This document shows positions 23,130 through 32,700 of a stretch of DNA of 64,000 nucleotides, piece by piece. This DNA comes from Cyanophora paradoxa (lineage: Eukaryota; Glaucocystophyceae; Cyanophorales; Cyanophoraceae): contig QPMI01000029.1 of the NCBI GenBank assembly GCA_004431415.1, forward strand, positions 62,001 to 126,000, read 5' to 3'. The position numbers and the translations under genes are program-made. How positions within the stretch are numbered: the stretch's first letter is position 1; every line of letters begins with the position of its first letter. The notes beneath the pieces are model-generated. The model did not search any database. It was not told the origin of the DNA and worked only from the letters and a program-made list of their open reading frames with translations.

Positions 23130-23204
23130 ACACATAGGGATACCCCTGATCCAAGCCCTCCGGCCTTCGGCCTACAGGCTTGGATCAGGGGTATCCCTAT
23201 GTGT
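23130..23204. repeat. Left terminal palindrome (28-bp arms, 19-base centre)
   Basis: The outermost 28 bases, starting ACACATAGGGATACCCCTGA, are a perfect inverted repeat of 23177-23204. The 19-base centre (23158-23176) contains GGCCTTCGGCC. Read from the outside inward, the right end has the same sequence and the same centre orientation. A terminal hairpin of this kind recalls hairpin telomeres of some linear viral DNAs. Confidence 0.92.
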
Positions 23205-23286
23205 GCGCGTTTTAGGCACTAAGGTAGTAAGCATTTCTTTTAGGTCTTAGGGTATTAATTACGTCTTTTGGGCACCAGCAGGGAGT

Positions 23287-23378
23287 GGGTAGACAGGGTA
23301 GAGGGTTGTTTGTAAACTTTCTAAGGGAAATCTCTTCTCGCGGGAATTTTTACATACAACCCTCTACCCTCTCTACCC
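23287..23378. repeat. Left subterminal hairpin
   Basis: Arms 23287-23309 and 23356-23378 are complementary at 22 of 23 positions, with a 46-base loop. The matching hairpin at the right end (50691-50781) has different arm sequences but keeps pairing, while the loops are plainly homologous. Confidence 0.88.
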
Positions 23379-23391
23379 TCTCTACCCTCTC

Positions 23392-23793
23392 TCATCCATG
23401 TTCAAACCTCCTCTTCTCATGGTGTAATCTCTTTTTGATCACTGCCCCAAAACCAATAGCATACTTGTTTATCTCCTCCTCCAGCTCAAAAGCAATTAAA
23501 CTTGTATTCCTTTCTGCCTGTTTTCCACAGCTGAATATATCTATTGCCAACATGCCTTGATCACTGTAGCAATGAGCAGAGCAATGGCTTTCATCTAATA
23601 ATAATACTTGGGCAAATCCAGGGGGTGATTTGGTGCCATCAAAAATCTCAGCATGTTTGTGGACAACCTGTATTCCATATTTCTTGATGATGTCTTCACT
23701 GACATTCATGAGCCATTTAGAGAGCCCCACATGGTCGCTAATTGGTTGGCTGAATTGGAAATCAAGCATCACATGGTAACCTTTGGCAAGCAT
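23392..23793 (-). CDS. speD: SpeD-like pyruvoyl-dependent decarboxylase (AdoMetDC family)
   Basis: A 133-residue protein from the ATG at 23793; an upstream TTG at 23805 would add four residues but is unlikely in a eukaryotic virus. Length and motifs fit the short bacterial/archaeal class of S-adenosylmethionine decarboxylase. Seen are GYHVMLDF near the N-terminus, then DESHCSAHCY, where the Ser of ESH would become the pyruvoyl group after self-cleavage, the second His, and AIDIFSCG with the conserved Cys. In the family the enzyme makes decarboxylated AdoMet for spermidine synthesis; some phage homologues act on ornithine or arginine instead, so the substrate is open. It is the outermost gene at the left end, its stop 7 bases inside the repeat, and it is transcribed toward the end. 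Confidence 0.8.
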   Translation of the reverse strand: MLAKGYHVMLDFQFSQPISDHVGLSKWLMNVSEDIIKKYGIQVVHKHAEIFDGTKSPPGFAQVLLLDESHCSAHCYSDQGMLAIDIFSCGKQAERNTSLIAFELEEEINKYAIGFGAVIKKRLHHEKRRFEHG

Positions 23794-23838
23794 TTTGATT
23801 ACCAATAGAATAGAAAAAACAATACGATTGCTGGAGAT

Positions 23839-24684
23839 TTAAGGCAAAGGATCACTTCCTCCAATGGGATTGTATAAATTTGTGGTTAGATATTGACCAT
23901 ATCTATTTCCTCTGGCTATTTCATCATTTCTTTCAGCATACATTATCACTGTGTAAGTCCCTTGCTGGGTAGCTCTTATAATATATTGGTCATCTTGTGT
24001 GTCAAGAAGTGGCAGTGAATGGAAAGCAAGTCCGAAATTATCTACTGGGACTACTTGGACAGTAATACGGGGTCTTGCTCCATCTGTTCTTCTACATAAT
24101 GCGTAAATATCAGCAGGCAACGTCTCAGTATATCTATAGTGATTTCCCAAAGGCTCCAAAACATCAAGAACAGCAGTCTGAAGGTTGATAATGATTGTGT
24201 TGATTTTGATAATGTAAGGCTCATTCATTCCCGGGACATATGTCCTGATTCTTGTATTCAGATCATCTGGATTGGGTTGATCATTTACTAATAAAGGCGC
24301 TCCAATAATTCCACCAACCCTTAAACCATCTCCAATATAGGCACCTCCTGACCTACATTTAATTGCTCCCCTTCTTGCTTCGTAGGCAAAATTGGTTACC
24401 TTGTTATCATCATTGTAACTATCAGGATCCCCATGAAATGCGTTGAAATTCGCATTTGTTACAAGAAGTTTAGTAGTTTTAACGACCCCATTATTTTTGT
24501 CGCATCTTAACTCTTTTAGTCTTAGCATGTGAGTGTCACCAAAAGTATTTAGGGTTGGTGCTATCTCTGTGGATTCCAGACCATCTGTATTATCAATAAT
24601 AGCATGCTGTAAGACGTGGTTAGCTGGAGCAGCTAATGATAGTTGCGCTGTTAAAATGCGCTCTGGTGGTGCTGGTGCTGCCAT
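23839..24684 (-). CDS. Hypothetical structural-type protein, paralogue of next gene
   Basis: 281 residues from ATG at 24684. Shares with the neighbour at 24704-25549 the same length, the block LRLKELRCDKNNGVVKTTKL followed by LVTNANF, a Gly-rich turn (SGGAYIGDGLRVGGIIG) and a terminal D-P-[LI]-P. No signal peptide or membrane segment. No family recognised. The position beside the fibre and the even pattern of short strands suggest a virion appendage or receptor-binding protein, but this is inference. A TATAG-type word lies just before the start codon. Confidence 0.75.
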   Translation of the reverse strand: MAAPAPPERILTAQLSLAAPANHVLQHAIIDNTDGLESTEIAPTLNTFGDTHMLRLKELRCDKNNGVVKTTKLLVTNANFNAFHGDPDSYNDDNKVTNFAYEARRGAIKCRSGGAYIGDGLRVGGIIGAPLLVNDQPNPDDLNTRIRTYVPGMNEPYIIKINTIIINLQTAVLDVLEPLGNHYRYTETLPADIYALCRRTDGARPRITVQVVPVDNFGLAFHSLPLLDTQDDQYIIRATQQGTYTVIMYAERNDEIARGNRYGQYLTTNLYNPIGGSDPLP

Positions 24685-24703
24685 TTACTATACTGAAACA
24701 TAA

Positions 24704-25549
24704 TTACGGAATGGGATCATTCGGGAATGGTTCATTATAGAAATTTGATACTTGCGAATCGGGATTTATACAGTTGGCAACCGCCCATGCTGCTTCATCA
24801 TTACGATATCCAAAAATCAATATATCATAACCCCCTACCTCTGATGCCCAAAAATCGAAACTGTTTGGTTGTGTGGCAGGATTTCTTGTGATCCATCCAC
24901 GCCCACCATGGCCTACTGCTTGAACAAAGAAAGTATAACCTTCTAATCCTCCATTCTGAGAGCGACACATAGAATACATTGCCTTAGGTAAAAGCTGATT
25001 AGCCAATTTCCAAGGTCCAGCAATACCTTGGGGTTGTGTGGCATCTTGCGTATTTACATTAGCTCTAATGATACCAAAAGCATACGGGGAATCCCCGCAT
25101 GGAAGAAACATGCGAATTCTTTGGGGATTATCAGCATGTTCAGGTAAAGTGTCCGGAAAATCATTGAAGGCAGCAGAAGAGCCAAGCATTCCCGATACTC
25201 TACAGCCACCACCAATTATTGCTCCTCCTGATCTTATAACAGCAGCAGCCCTTGTATTGTCAAATTCAAATGCTTTGATATCTACACCGTACGCATCAGG
25301 TTGTCCATTTGCTGATTGAAAATTCGCATTCGTTACAAGGAGCTGAGTTGTTTTTACCACACCCGAATTTTTATCCGCGCGTAGTTCTTTTACACGAATC
25401 ATGCTGTTTTTATCAAAAGCATTACCTGAATTTGCCCGTTCTGTTGATTCCATTCCACGAATTTCATCAGACACTTCGTGTTGTCTAAAATGAATTGCTG
25501 GACTCCCCAATGCGTAAACTGGTAATTGGACTCGATTATATTCGCCCAT
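24704..25549 (-). CDS. Hypothetical structural-type protein, paralogue of previous gene
   Basis: 281 residues from ATG at 25549, 19 bases upstream of its paralogue. It carries IRVKELRADKNSGVVKTTQL, LVTNANFQ and SGGAIIGGGCRVSGMLG. Similarity to the paralogue is clear in the N-terminal half and weak in the C-terminal half, which fits a conserved attachment part with a variable outer part. Function not recognised. Confidence 0.75.
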   Translation of the reverse strand: MGEYNRVQLPVYALGSPAIHFRQHEVSDEIRGMESTERANSGNAFDKNSMIRVKELRADKNSGVVKTTQLLVTNANFQSANGQPDAYGVDIKAFEFDNTRAAAVIRSGGAIIGGGCRVSGMLGSSAAFNDFPDTLPEHADNPQRIRMFLPCGDSPYAFGIIRANVNTQDATQPQGIAGPWKLANQLLPKAMYSMCRSQNGGLEGYTFFVQAVGHGGRGWITRNPATQPNSFDFWASEVGGYDILIFGYRNDEAAWAVANCINPDSQVSNFYNEPFPNDPIP

Positions 25550-25588
25550 TACCTCTTTTATTTAGAAGGATAGAAAAATAAAGCTTCA

Positions 25589-28500
25589 TCACGGAATTCC
25601 ATATGCTGTCCAGTGAATTGTAAATGTATATGTCGTATTTGCTGTAGCAGTCGCACCAGTAAGCAAGGTAACATACACTGTGGACATGGTTGAACTTGAA
25701 TTCGATAATCCCAGTTTATAGTCAAGCGCTTGGGATGTCACAGGGGTTCCCTCCATTATTAAAGTAATGACAGGAGGTTTCGTGTTGAATGCTGGGCTCC
25801 AATTTAAAATATAAGTGGCTTCTCCACGGCTATTGGCATTCAAAGGTCCTATACTCATCTGGAAAGTCCCAGATAGAAAGCTTTGCCTGATTTCATTCCA
25901 TGTCGGGATTTTACTTAGACTATTTGTAGTACCAGTGGCCACCTCATAGAAAGACCTTGCGTAAACATTGGTGTTCACACTGAGCTTGTCTACCAAAAGA
26001 TTTGCTGAGAGCTGAGTATATGCTTCGGGGTACGTGTATGGAAAGCCAAACCCATATTTCAGCTTGAAGTAGTATCTCATGAAACTCTTTTCAGTTGGAG
26101 ATAAAACCCGATTAAATATTACCACTTCGGCTACCTCTCCCACAAAGGAAGTAAATGAGAACTCCTTTATTCCGATGGTTGGTGAGTTTGACCATAAGAA
26201 AATTCCAGTAATTGCGGGAGATACATCTGCGCCATTCAAACCCATAGTCAGGGTTGTAGGGGTTAATTGAAAGTCAAATAATCCCCAAGAATTCAAGAAG
26301 CTTGTGGTTGAGACTTGTGTTAATGTGGAAGTGATAATGCCAAGGGAATTGCCATTAGTTGCTCCCAGTGTGATATACCTCCCGTAGGTGGGGTCACCTG
26401 TGTCATCATTTGTGACTGTAAAATGCGGCCGATTACCTGTGTCAGTGTGCTTTCGCACTGAAAATACAGTCATACCAGATGCAAGAATGTTTGATAATGC
26501 TGGGGTATATTGAACTCTATATCCGGCAAAGGTACTTGCACTGATTGCGTATTTATTTCCATTCAGTGCTGTCCCACTGCTTATTGAATACTTGGATGAT
26601 GAAGTAAAACCTATAGAACTCATATTTGGTAAAGCAAGTGGAAGCCCTTCTGCTCTGTTGACCAATGTTTCCAGTACTGTGCCATTGACATCGTTTGAAT
26701 TTGGATACCAGTGAAACACGCAATTGGATGTGAAAAGTGGGTTGGTATATGATAGCAACTGGTCAATTGGTGGCGATGTAGAAATTGGATAGAATTTGAT
26801 GGACTGCTCACCATTTACAATAGAAGGAGTATAAAGGTTGCTTGAAACTACCAGGTTTGATGTGATTGTACCTCCTGTTATGGGCAGATAGCTATTCAGC
26901 CAGTCCTTTGTAACATTTGAGGTAACAAGTTGCGGTGAGAATTTTTCAGCTATCAACCCTTGAACGATATTTGAAGTGGTAAATGGTTGAAGCCAGCTCT
27001 GAACAATGTTTGATGTGGGAATATTTGGTAGGGCCACATTGCTGTTCACAGTCAGCTTGTTCACTATAAGATTGGGGGTGGACACCTGTATGAACTCATT
27101 TGAGGTGTAGGCAGGGCTGATTTGAGGCACTGGGTTGTTCAGGCCATACTTTTGTGATAGATAGTAGCGAATAAATGCCTTTTCATCAGCAGACAAAGCA
27201 CGATTGTAAATTATTATTTCCGCAATTAGTCCAAAGAAGCTTTCTATCCCAATTTTTTGAATTTTGAGATTTGCTACTTCACTCAAATTGAAATTGCCTG
27301 ATAATGTAGGTGACAAATCAACACTATTGAAGCCTACTGTGGTGATGCTTGAAGTGACATGATAATCAAACAAAGCCCATTGGTCGTAGAAACTCGTGGT
27401 TATGGATGCTGTGGAAGTTGGTTGATACACTCCATTTTTTAGATAACTCGTTATCCCAATAGAATCTACACCTTTGGTTCCAAATCTGATATTTCTGCTT
27501 GATGTTTGGTCACTATAAATCATTAATTGAGCAGCAGCACTCATAGAGTCTGTGTAGTTCCTTCTCACACAAAATATCGTCATCCCATTGGTGAACGGGT
27601 TTGCTATATATGGATTTGGTTGAGCCATGTAGGTTATTGTTTCTGTCATCCCAAACACTTTTTTCCCATTGAGTAATGAACCACTCACCACAAGCGCCCC
27701 ATTTGATACTTTAAGAAAAGAAGGCAAAGCATTGGGTTGCCCAGATGCCCTATTGGTGAGTTCTGGTATTGCTGTGCCTGATGGCTCATTTAAAGGATAC
27801 CAGTGGAATACACAGTTTGGTGTAGACAGTGGATTTGTGTATGCTGAAAGGCGTTCCAAGGGAGGTATCAAGTTTTGGATTAGAACCAAGTCTATGGATT
27901 GGCTACCACTTCTTATGTTATTTGTGTAAAGGCTGCCCGAAACAGAAAGATTGGATGTGACAGTCCCTCCTGATTTGGGCAAATAGTTGCTCAACCACCC
28001 TTGTGTTATGTTTGAAGTCACGAAAGGGCTTATCCATCCTTGAACAACATTTGATGCTGTTAATGGTGCTATCCAATTTTGGACGACATTAGATGCTGTT
28101 AAAGGTGCTATCCAATCTTGAACTACATTGGAAGTAGTGAAAGGTTCTATGAGTCCCTTGACAGATGTTAAATCAGCCTTTGGAGCAACCCAATTCAGAA
28201 CTATGTTTGATGTTGGAATATTGGGCAATGAGACATTTGAGGTAACCGAAAGATTATCAATTACAATCTCATTGGATATTCTGACATGATTTACTTTGGG
28301 AGGAGGCTTAGGGACGAGTCCAGTAAACCCATACTTTTGTGCCAGGTAGTAACGGACCTCTTGTTTCTCATTTGCTGTAAGCGCTCTATTGTAGACAATT
28401 ATTTCAGCAAGAGGATGAGGAACACCAGATGTTCCATACAGTTGAACAAATTCCGTAGAGGGAATGCGGTAATCTCCTGGAATGCTTTGTAAATCTTGCC

Positions 28501-29701
28501 CATTAAAACCCCATGTTGTTCCAGTTGAGGAAGTATGAAGGTCAAAGATGCCCCAAGTATTCAAAAAATTTGATGGTGTATCAACATACTTTGGAGGAAT
28601 ATTTGCACCTAACCGCGTCATAGCCACACCTAATTTGTTAGTTCCACTGTTTCCATAGTTTAGCACACAGGTTTGCTGTCCTATATTACTGGTCGTTAGC
28701 ACCCAGTGATTAGTATTATTTGTGCTTGTGTGTTTGCGAACACTAAATACAGTCATACCCTTATCAAAGTATCCTGCGGGAAGCTGATTGTCTCTATTAG
28801 TTAAATCACGATAAGAATAATAAGGACTTGATTGATTAGGTATACCAAACTTATTTCCATTGATTTCAGCATTACTTGAAACATACAACCAAGAATTGGC
28901 AGATGCGCCAACTATATAGCGGTCAAGGTTGCTCAAACTGTTTGGAAATTCTGCCGCTCTATTATCCAGAGAATTGAGAACTGTATTCAGAGGTTCTGTG
29001 GGATACCATTGATATACACAGTTCGGAATTTCTTTGGGGTCATTAGCAGGAGGTATATAATTGAGCTTTATGGAGTGTTCACCAATGGTAATAGATGGTG
29101 TGTGTAGGTCACTCAGCCAGCCCTGAACTACATTCGATGCTGTTAAAGGCGCAATCCATTCTTGAACCACATTTGATGCTGTTAATGGAGCTATCCAATC
29201 TTGAACTACGTTCGATGCTGTTAAAGGCGCAATCCACTCTTGAACTACATTCGATGCTGTTAATGGAGCAATCCATTCTTCAACCACATTCGATGCCGTT
29301 AAGGGTGCTATCCATTCCTGAACTACATTCGATGCTGTTAAAGGTGCTATCCATTCTTCAACTACATTGGAAGTGGTTAAAGGTTCTATATTGGTATTGA
29401 TACTGTCTATGCTTTCTTGTATCTGTGTAATCTGGGCATTGATGGCAGTTATTTCTGCCTCTTGAAGGCTTGAACTTGTTTGGAAATCTTTGATAATAAA
29501 ACCACCTCCTGGTGCTGGTGCTGTATATTGGAGGTTGTTGGCTATAAGACTTCCTGTAACTCTCAGGCTGTTTGTTTGTAGAAGAAGTTTGTTAGGGTCA
29601 CTGGCGAAAGGATTGTCTAATGGCTCAGGATAGCCGTATTTTTGGAGGAGATAACTTCGTATGTTGTCCTTCACGATTTCTGTTGTTGGTTTAATAATCA
29701 C
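25589..29701 (-). CDS. Giant fibre protein, C-terminal part (joined to 29713-33684 by one frameshift)
   Basis: The 1,370-residue frame begins at a GTG and stays open upstream into the end of the next ORF, so this is not a separate gene. It starts with the tail of a LamG-like module (SYLLQKYGYP), then seven near-identical 13-residue units of the type TASNVVQEWIAPL (about 29100-29380). Three further LamG-like modules follow, each with NCV-[YF]-[QH]-WYP, MT-[VI]-F-[SC]-VR and AE-[IV]-[IV]-[IV]-[YF]-NR-[AV]-L...KYG. Linkers repeat TSNIVQ-type motifs. The C-terminus (FNTKPPVITLIM through FTIHWTAYG) resembles an H-type lectin domain. Such modules bind carbohydrate, so this is probably the host-recognition tip. 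Confidence 0.8.
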   Translation of the reverse strand: MIIKPTTEIVKDNIRSYLLQKYGYPEPLDNPFASDPNKLLLQTNSLRVTGSLIANNLQYTAPAPGGGFIIKDFQTSSSLQEAEITAINAQITQIQESIDSINTNIEPLTTSNVVEEWIAPLTASNVVQEWIAPLTASNVVEEWIAPLTASNVVQEWIAPLTASNVVQDWIAPLTASNVVQEWIAPLTASNVVQGWLSDLHTPSITIGEHSIKLNYIPPANDPKEIPNCVYQWYPTEPLNTVLNSLDNRAAEFPNSLSNLDRYIVGASANSWLYVSSNAEINGNKFGIPNQSSPYYSYRDLTNRDNQLPAGYFDKGMTVFSVRKHTSTNNTNHWVLTTSNIGQQTCVLNYGNSGTNKLGVAMTRLGANIPPKYVDTPSNFLNTWGIFDLHTSSTGTTWGFNGQDLQSIPGDYRIPSTEFVQLYGTSGVPHPLAEIIVYNRALTANEKQEVRYYLAQKYGFTGLVPKPPPKVNHVRISNEIVIDNLSVTSNVSLPNIPTSNIVLNWVAPKADLTSVKGLIEPFTTSNVVQDWIAPLTASNVVQNWIAPLTASNVVQGWISPFVTSNITQGWLSNYLPKSGGTVTSNLSVSGSLYTNNIRSGSQSIDLVLIQNLIPPLERLSAYTNPLSTPNCVFHWYPLNEPSGTAIPELTNRASGQPNALPSFLKVSNGALVVSGSLLNGKKVFGMTETITYMAQPNPYIANPFTNGMTIFCVRRNYTDSMSAAAQLMIYSDQTSSRNIRFGTKGVDSIGITSYLKNGVYQPTSTASITTSFYDQWALFDYHVTSSITTVGFNSVDLSPTLSGNFNLSEVANLKIQKIGIESFFGLIAEIIIYNRALSADEKAFIRYYLSQKYGLNNPVPQISPAYTSNEFIQVSTPNLIVNKLTVNSNVALPNIPTSNIVQSWLQPFTTSNIVQGLIAEKFSPQLVTSNVTKDWLNSYLPITGGTITSNLVVSSNLYTPSIVNGEQSIKFYPISTSPPIDQLLSYTNPLFTSNCVFHWYPNSNDVNGTVLETLVNRAEGLPLALPNMSSIGFTSSSKYSISSGTALNGNKYAISASTFAGYRVQYTPALSNILASGMTVFSVRKHTDTGNRPHFTVTNDDTGDPTYGRYITLGATNGNSLGIITSTLTQVSTTSFLNSWGLFDFQLTPTTLTMGLNGADVSPAITGIFLWSNSPTIGIKEFSFTSFVGEVAEVVIFNRVLSPTEKSFMRYYFKLKYGFGFPYTYPEAYTQLSANLLVDKLSVNTNVYARSFYEVATGTTNSLSKIPTWNEIRQSFLSGTFQMSIGPLNANSRGEATYILNWSPAFNTKPPVITLIMEGTPVTSQALDYKLGLSNSSSTMSTVYVTLLTGATATANTTYTFTIHWTAYGIP

Positions 29702-29712
29702 TATTAGCTCTG

Positions 29713-32700
29713 CTAAATCTTGTTTGGAGGTTGAAGAGCCAATACGACTTTCAGTAACAAGGTTATTGGGAACATGTTTGTAACATTTGAAACACTTCTA
29801 TTGCTACCATTGATCCCAAATGTAACAGTGGAAGGAGAGACTGTTACTTCATAGAGTGTCCATGTCGTCATTTCAGAGTATGTAATTTCTGCTTTTGCGT
29901 TACTTGGTGAAGTGCTTTCACCTAATCCTGCTGCTCCAACCCCATTAGAAACCTGAATATAACAAGTCGCACCATTGTTCCATTTATTGATGCTCCAATT
30001 TGTGGTTCCATAACTCAAAGATAAAACGTTCTCTACATTTGGAGGTGCTGTATCTGTGAATTTCGCGACGAAAAACACAGTTAAATGTTGCTGTGAAGTT
30101 TGGCTCATGAAAAGTTCACACTCAGCCCCCCACGTATTATAGGCTGAAAAGTTGAAGTTGATTGTAGGATACGAATTAAAATAAGGTTTGTTGTTAGGAC
30201 CTCCATTATTCTTAATTTGTGTCGAGTTCCCAGCAACATTACCAAACCCAAGAAGAAAATTCGGTGTCTCAGGGTTATTATCAAACCAAACGTCTCCTGC
30301 TCCGTTTCCAAGTCCACTCACTATCGTTCCATCTTTCATGTTGTCCCTTGCTCTGACCCAAACGAAAACATTAAGAACTGAAAGGACATTAAACGTTGAA
30401 ACATCCAAATAATCCAATTTGAAAGTGTTCTCATATATTTTTAGTTTGCTGTCAGTGTTTCCTTGATTGCTCACGTTAAGATTTCCTGTGATTGTTCCAC
30501 CTGATAATGGTAAGTAGTTCTCTAACAACGCTTCTGAATCTGCTATCCAACCCTCCACAACATTAGAAGTGGTGTAATCATTTAACCATCCTTTTACAAC
30601 ATTTGATGTTGTGCGATCTGTCAATAATGCTGCTACACCATTGGTGGTTGCTAAGTTCATCCCTGTTACTTGTAGTTCCTGAGTCTTGATGAGTAGTTTA
30701 TTATCATCTCTTGGTATTGGGTTTGAAGAGTCTTCTACAAATCCGTAGAACTGATGAAGATACCACCGTAGATTATATAATTCAGCAGCTGTTAAGGCTC
30801 TTGTGAAACAATAGAATTCGCACAGGTCGAATTTTGAGTATTGACTTCCCAAATATACATACTTTACATCATTTCGGGGCAGATGAGAACCATTTGTAAT
30901 CGAAAAGGTCTGTCTCTCTTTCGCATTAACACCCACTTTTACGGATGTGCTTGTGATTGTGATGTCATAGATTGTCCAAGAATCTACTTCGTCAATTGTG
31001 AGTGGAACCCTGAAAGTAGATTGGTCTAATTTACTGATGTTCAGAACGAAACCATCACCCCATTGACCTTTGGAAATACTCCAAATTTGCCCATTACTAC
31101 CAAGTGTAGAAGACCCATCAAACTGTAAAATAGGTTCAAGCGGTTCAGCGCTTCTTAACTTAATCACAAATGCGACAGTTATCCCTCCACTGAAATCGAT
31201 GGTTTCATAGCCTGCTGAATTTGTAGAAGTGAAGGAATAACGGAAAGTAGAGAAGCTATTTGTGTCTGCTACATCATAGAAGGGTTTGTTATTAGGACCT
31301 CCTGAACTCTTGAATACTACACTTCCTGACTGTATCAGTTTTTGAATAACATTAGCATTTGCTTTATTAACAAGCTCATAGACCAGTACATTATTTTCCC
31401 AAGCATCATCCAAACTCGCATTAAATCTTAGAAGGCAATGAGACAAACCCCCAACATCGAAATTTAAGAAGTTTAAAGGTGCTCTTGAAATCTCATTGTT
31501 CCCTATAACAATCTTATCCTTTACCTCCAATTCTCTATTGACTGTAAGATCACCTGTAATGGTGCCACCTGTCAATGGTAAATATTTAGCAAGTTCAGCA
31601 TCAAGCTCAGTCTCTGTAACATAGGGTATTAATGCTGCTGCCAGTGTTGTGGCATATTCAGTTTCTGTTACATAATCATTGAGTATAGTAGTTAATTCGG
31701 TTCCATCTATGTAATTCTTATTTTCTAAATAATCCTCTGTGACCACTCGTGATATATTTTCGTTGTGAATGTTTTTTGCTGCTGCTCTCTGATTTATTTC
31801 TAAAACACCTTGCTTATCAACATCATTATAGTTCGTTTTCTTCCACCCTATCTCACATTGCTTGTAATCGTCTCGATCTCCAACTAAATCATCAGGTAAG
31901 AGCCGTTCTCGGCTAAATATTAGCTTTGGTCTTGATCCATCAAAAGCGCTAACATCAGTCACATTAATCTGAAGAGTCGCATCTTTGTCTACATAATTAA
32001 TTGGATTGGCTGGAAGAGATGGTATAGGTGGTAATGTTGCTGTCATTGGGATGTCGTCAGGGTAGTAACTTGTTAAATAGATACCTGGTTTGGTGTCTTT
32101 TATTTCAACACCTCCACCAGCTGCCACTAAATTAACTCTTGTAGGTGGTCTAATATAGAGTTCGCCTTCCATTGTGGTTCCAGCATCTAATCCCCTACGA
32201 TTCACATAGTAGTCATTTAATTGTAATCTTTCTTCAATCTCAATATTTTGATAGAGACTTACACCAAGTGGAAAGTCTGTCAACATATTGCCTGCTGATG
32301 CGAAAGTAGGTTGCTGGTCGATTTCATCCCAATCGTGTCTGTGGTCTTCTGGTGGGAACAATTCTGGTACATCAATTTCGTCCCAAGTGTGTCTATGGTC
32401 TGCTGGTGGAAAGTCTTCTGGTATTCCATCGATTTCTCCCCAATCATGCCTATGATCCACAGGCGGAAATCTATCAGGTTTATTCTCGATTTCGTCCCAA
32501 TCATGGCCATGGGGATCAGGTGGATATGTTTGTGGTTTATTTCGAATGTCCTCCCAATCCACTATGAAATCGAATAGATCAGGTGCGAAACCATCAGGTA
32601 AAAGCTGCTCATCAAAAGGCTCGTAGCGATCATAAGTTACAAGATTTGGGTCGAAACCATCTGGTAAGACATTATCCTCTTCAAATCGCCTATCTTCAAG

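Larger units (their letters stand above)
23130..23385. repeat. Left terminal inverted repeat
   Basis: Reverse-complement match to 50691-50979. The first 75 bases are identical and the following part diverges (for example TAAGCATTT and AGGTCTTAGGGTATTAAT are kept). The right copy carries about 40-50 extra bases between the shared GGCACCA word and the inner hairpin. Confidence 0.9.

Noticed and set aside
25589-29701. Independent gene starting at the GTG at 29701
   Set aside because: The frame is open upstream and completes a split lectin module of the previous ORF, so it is the C-terminal part of one gene.
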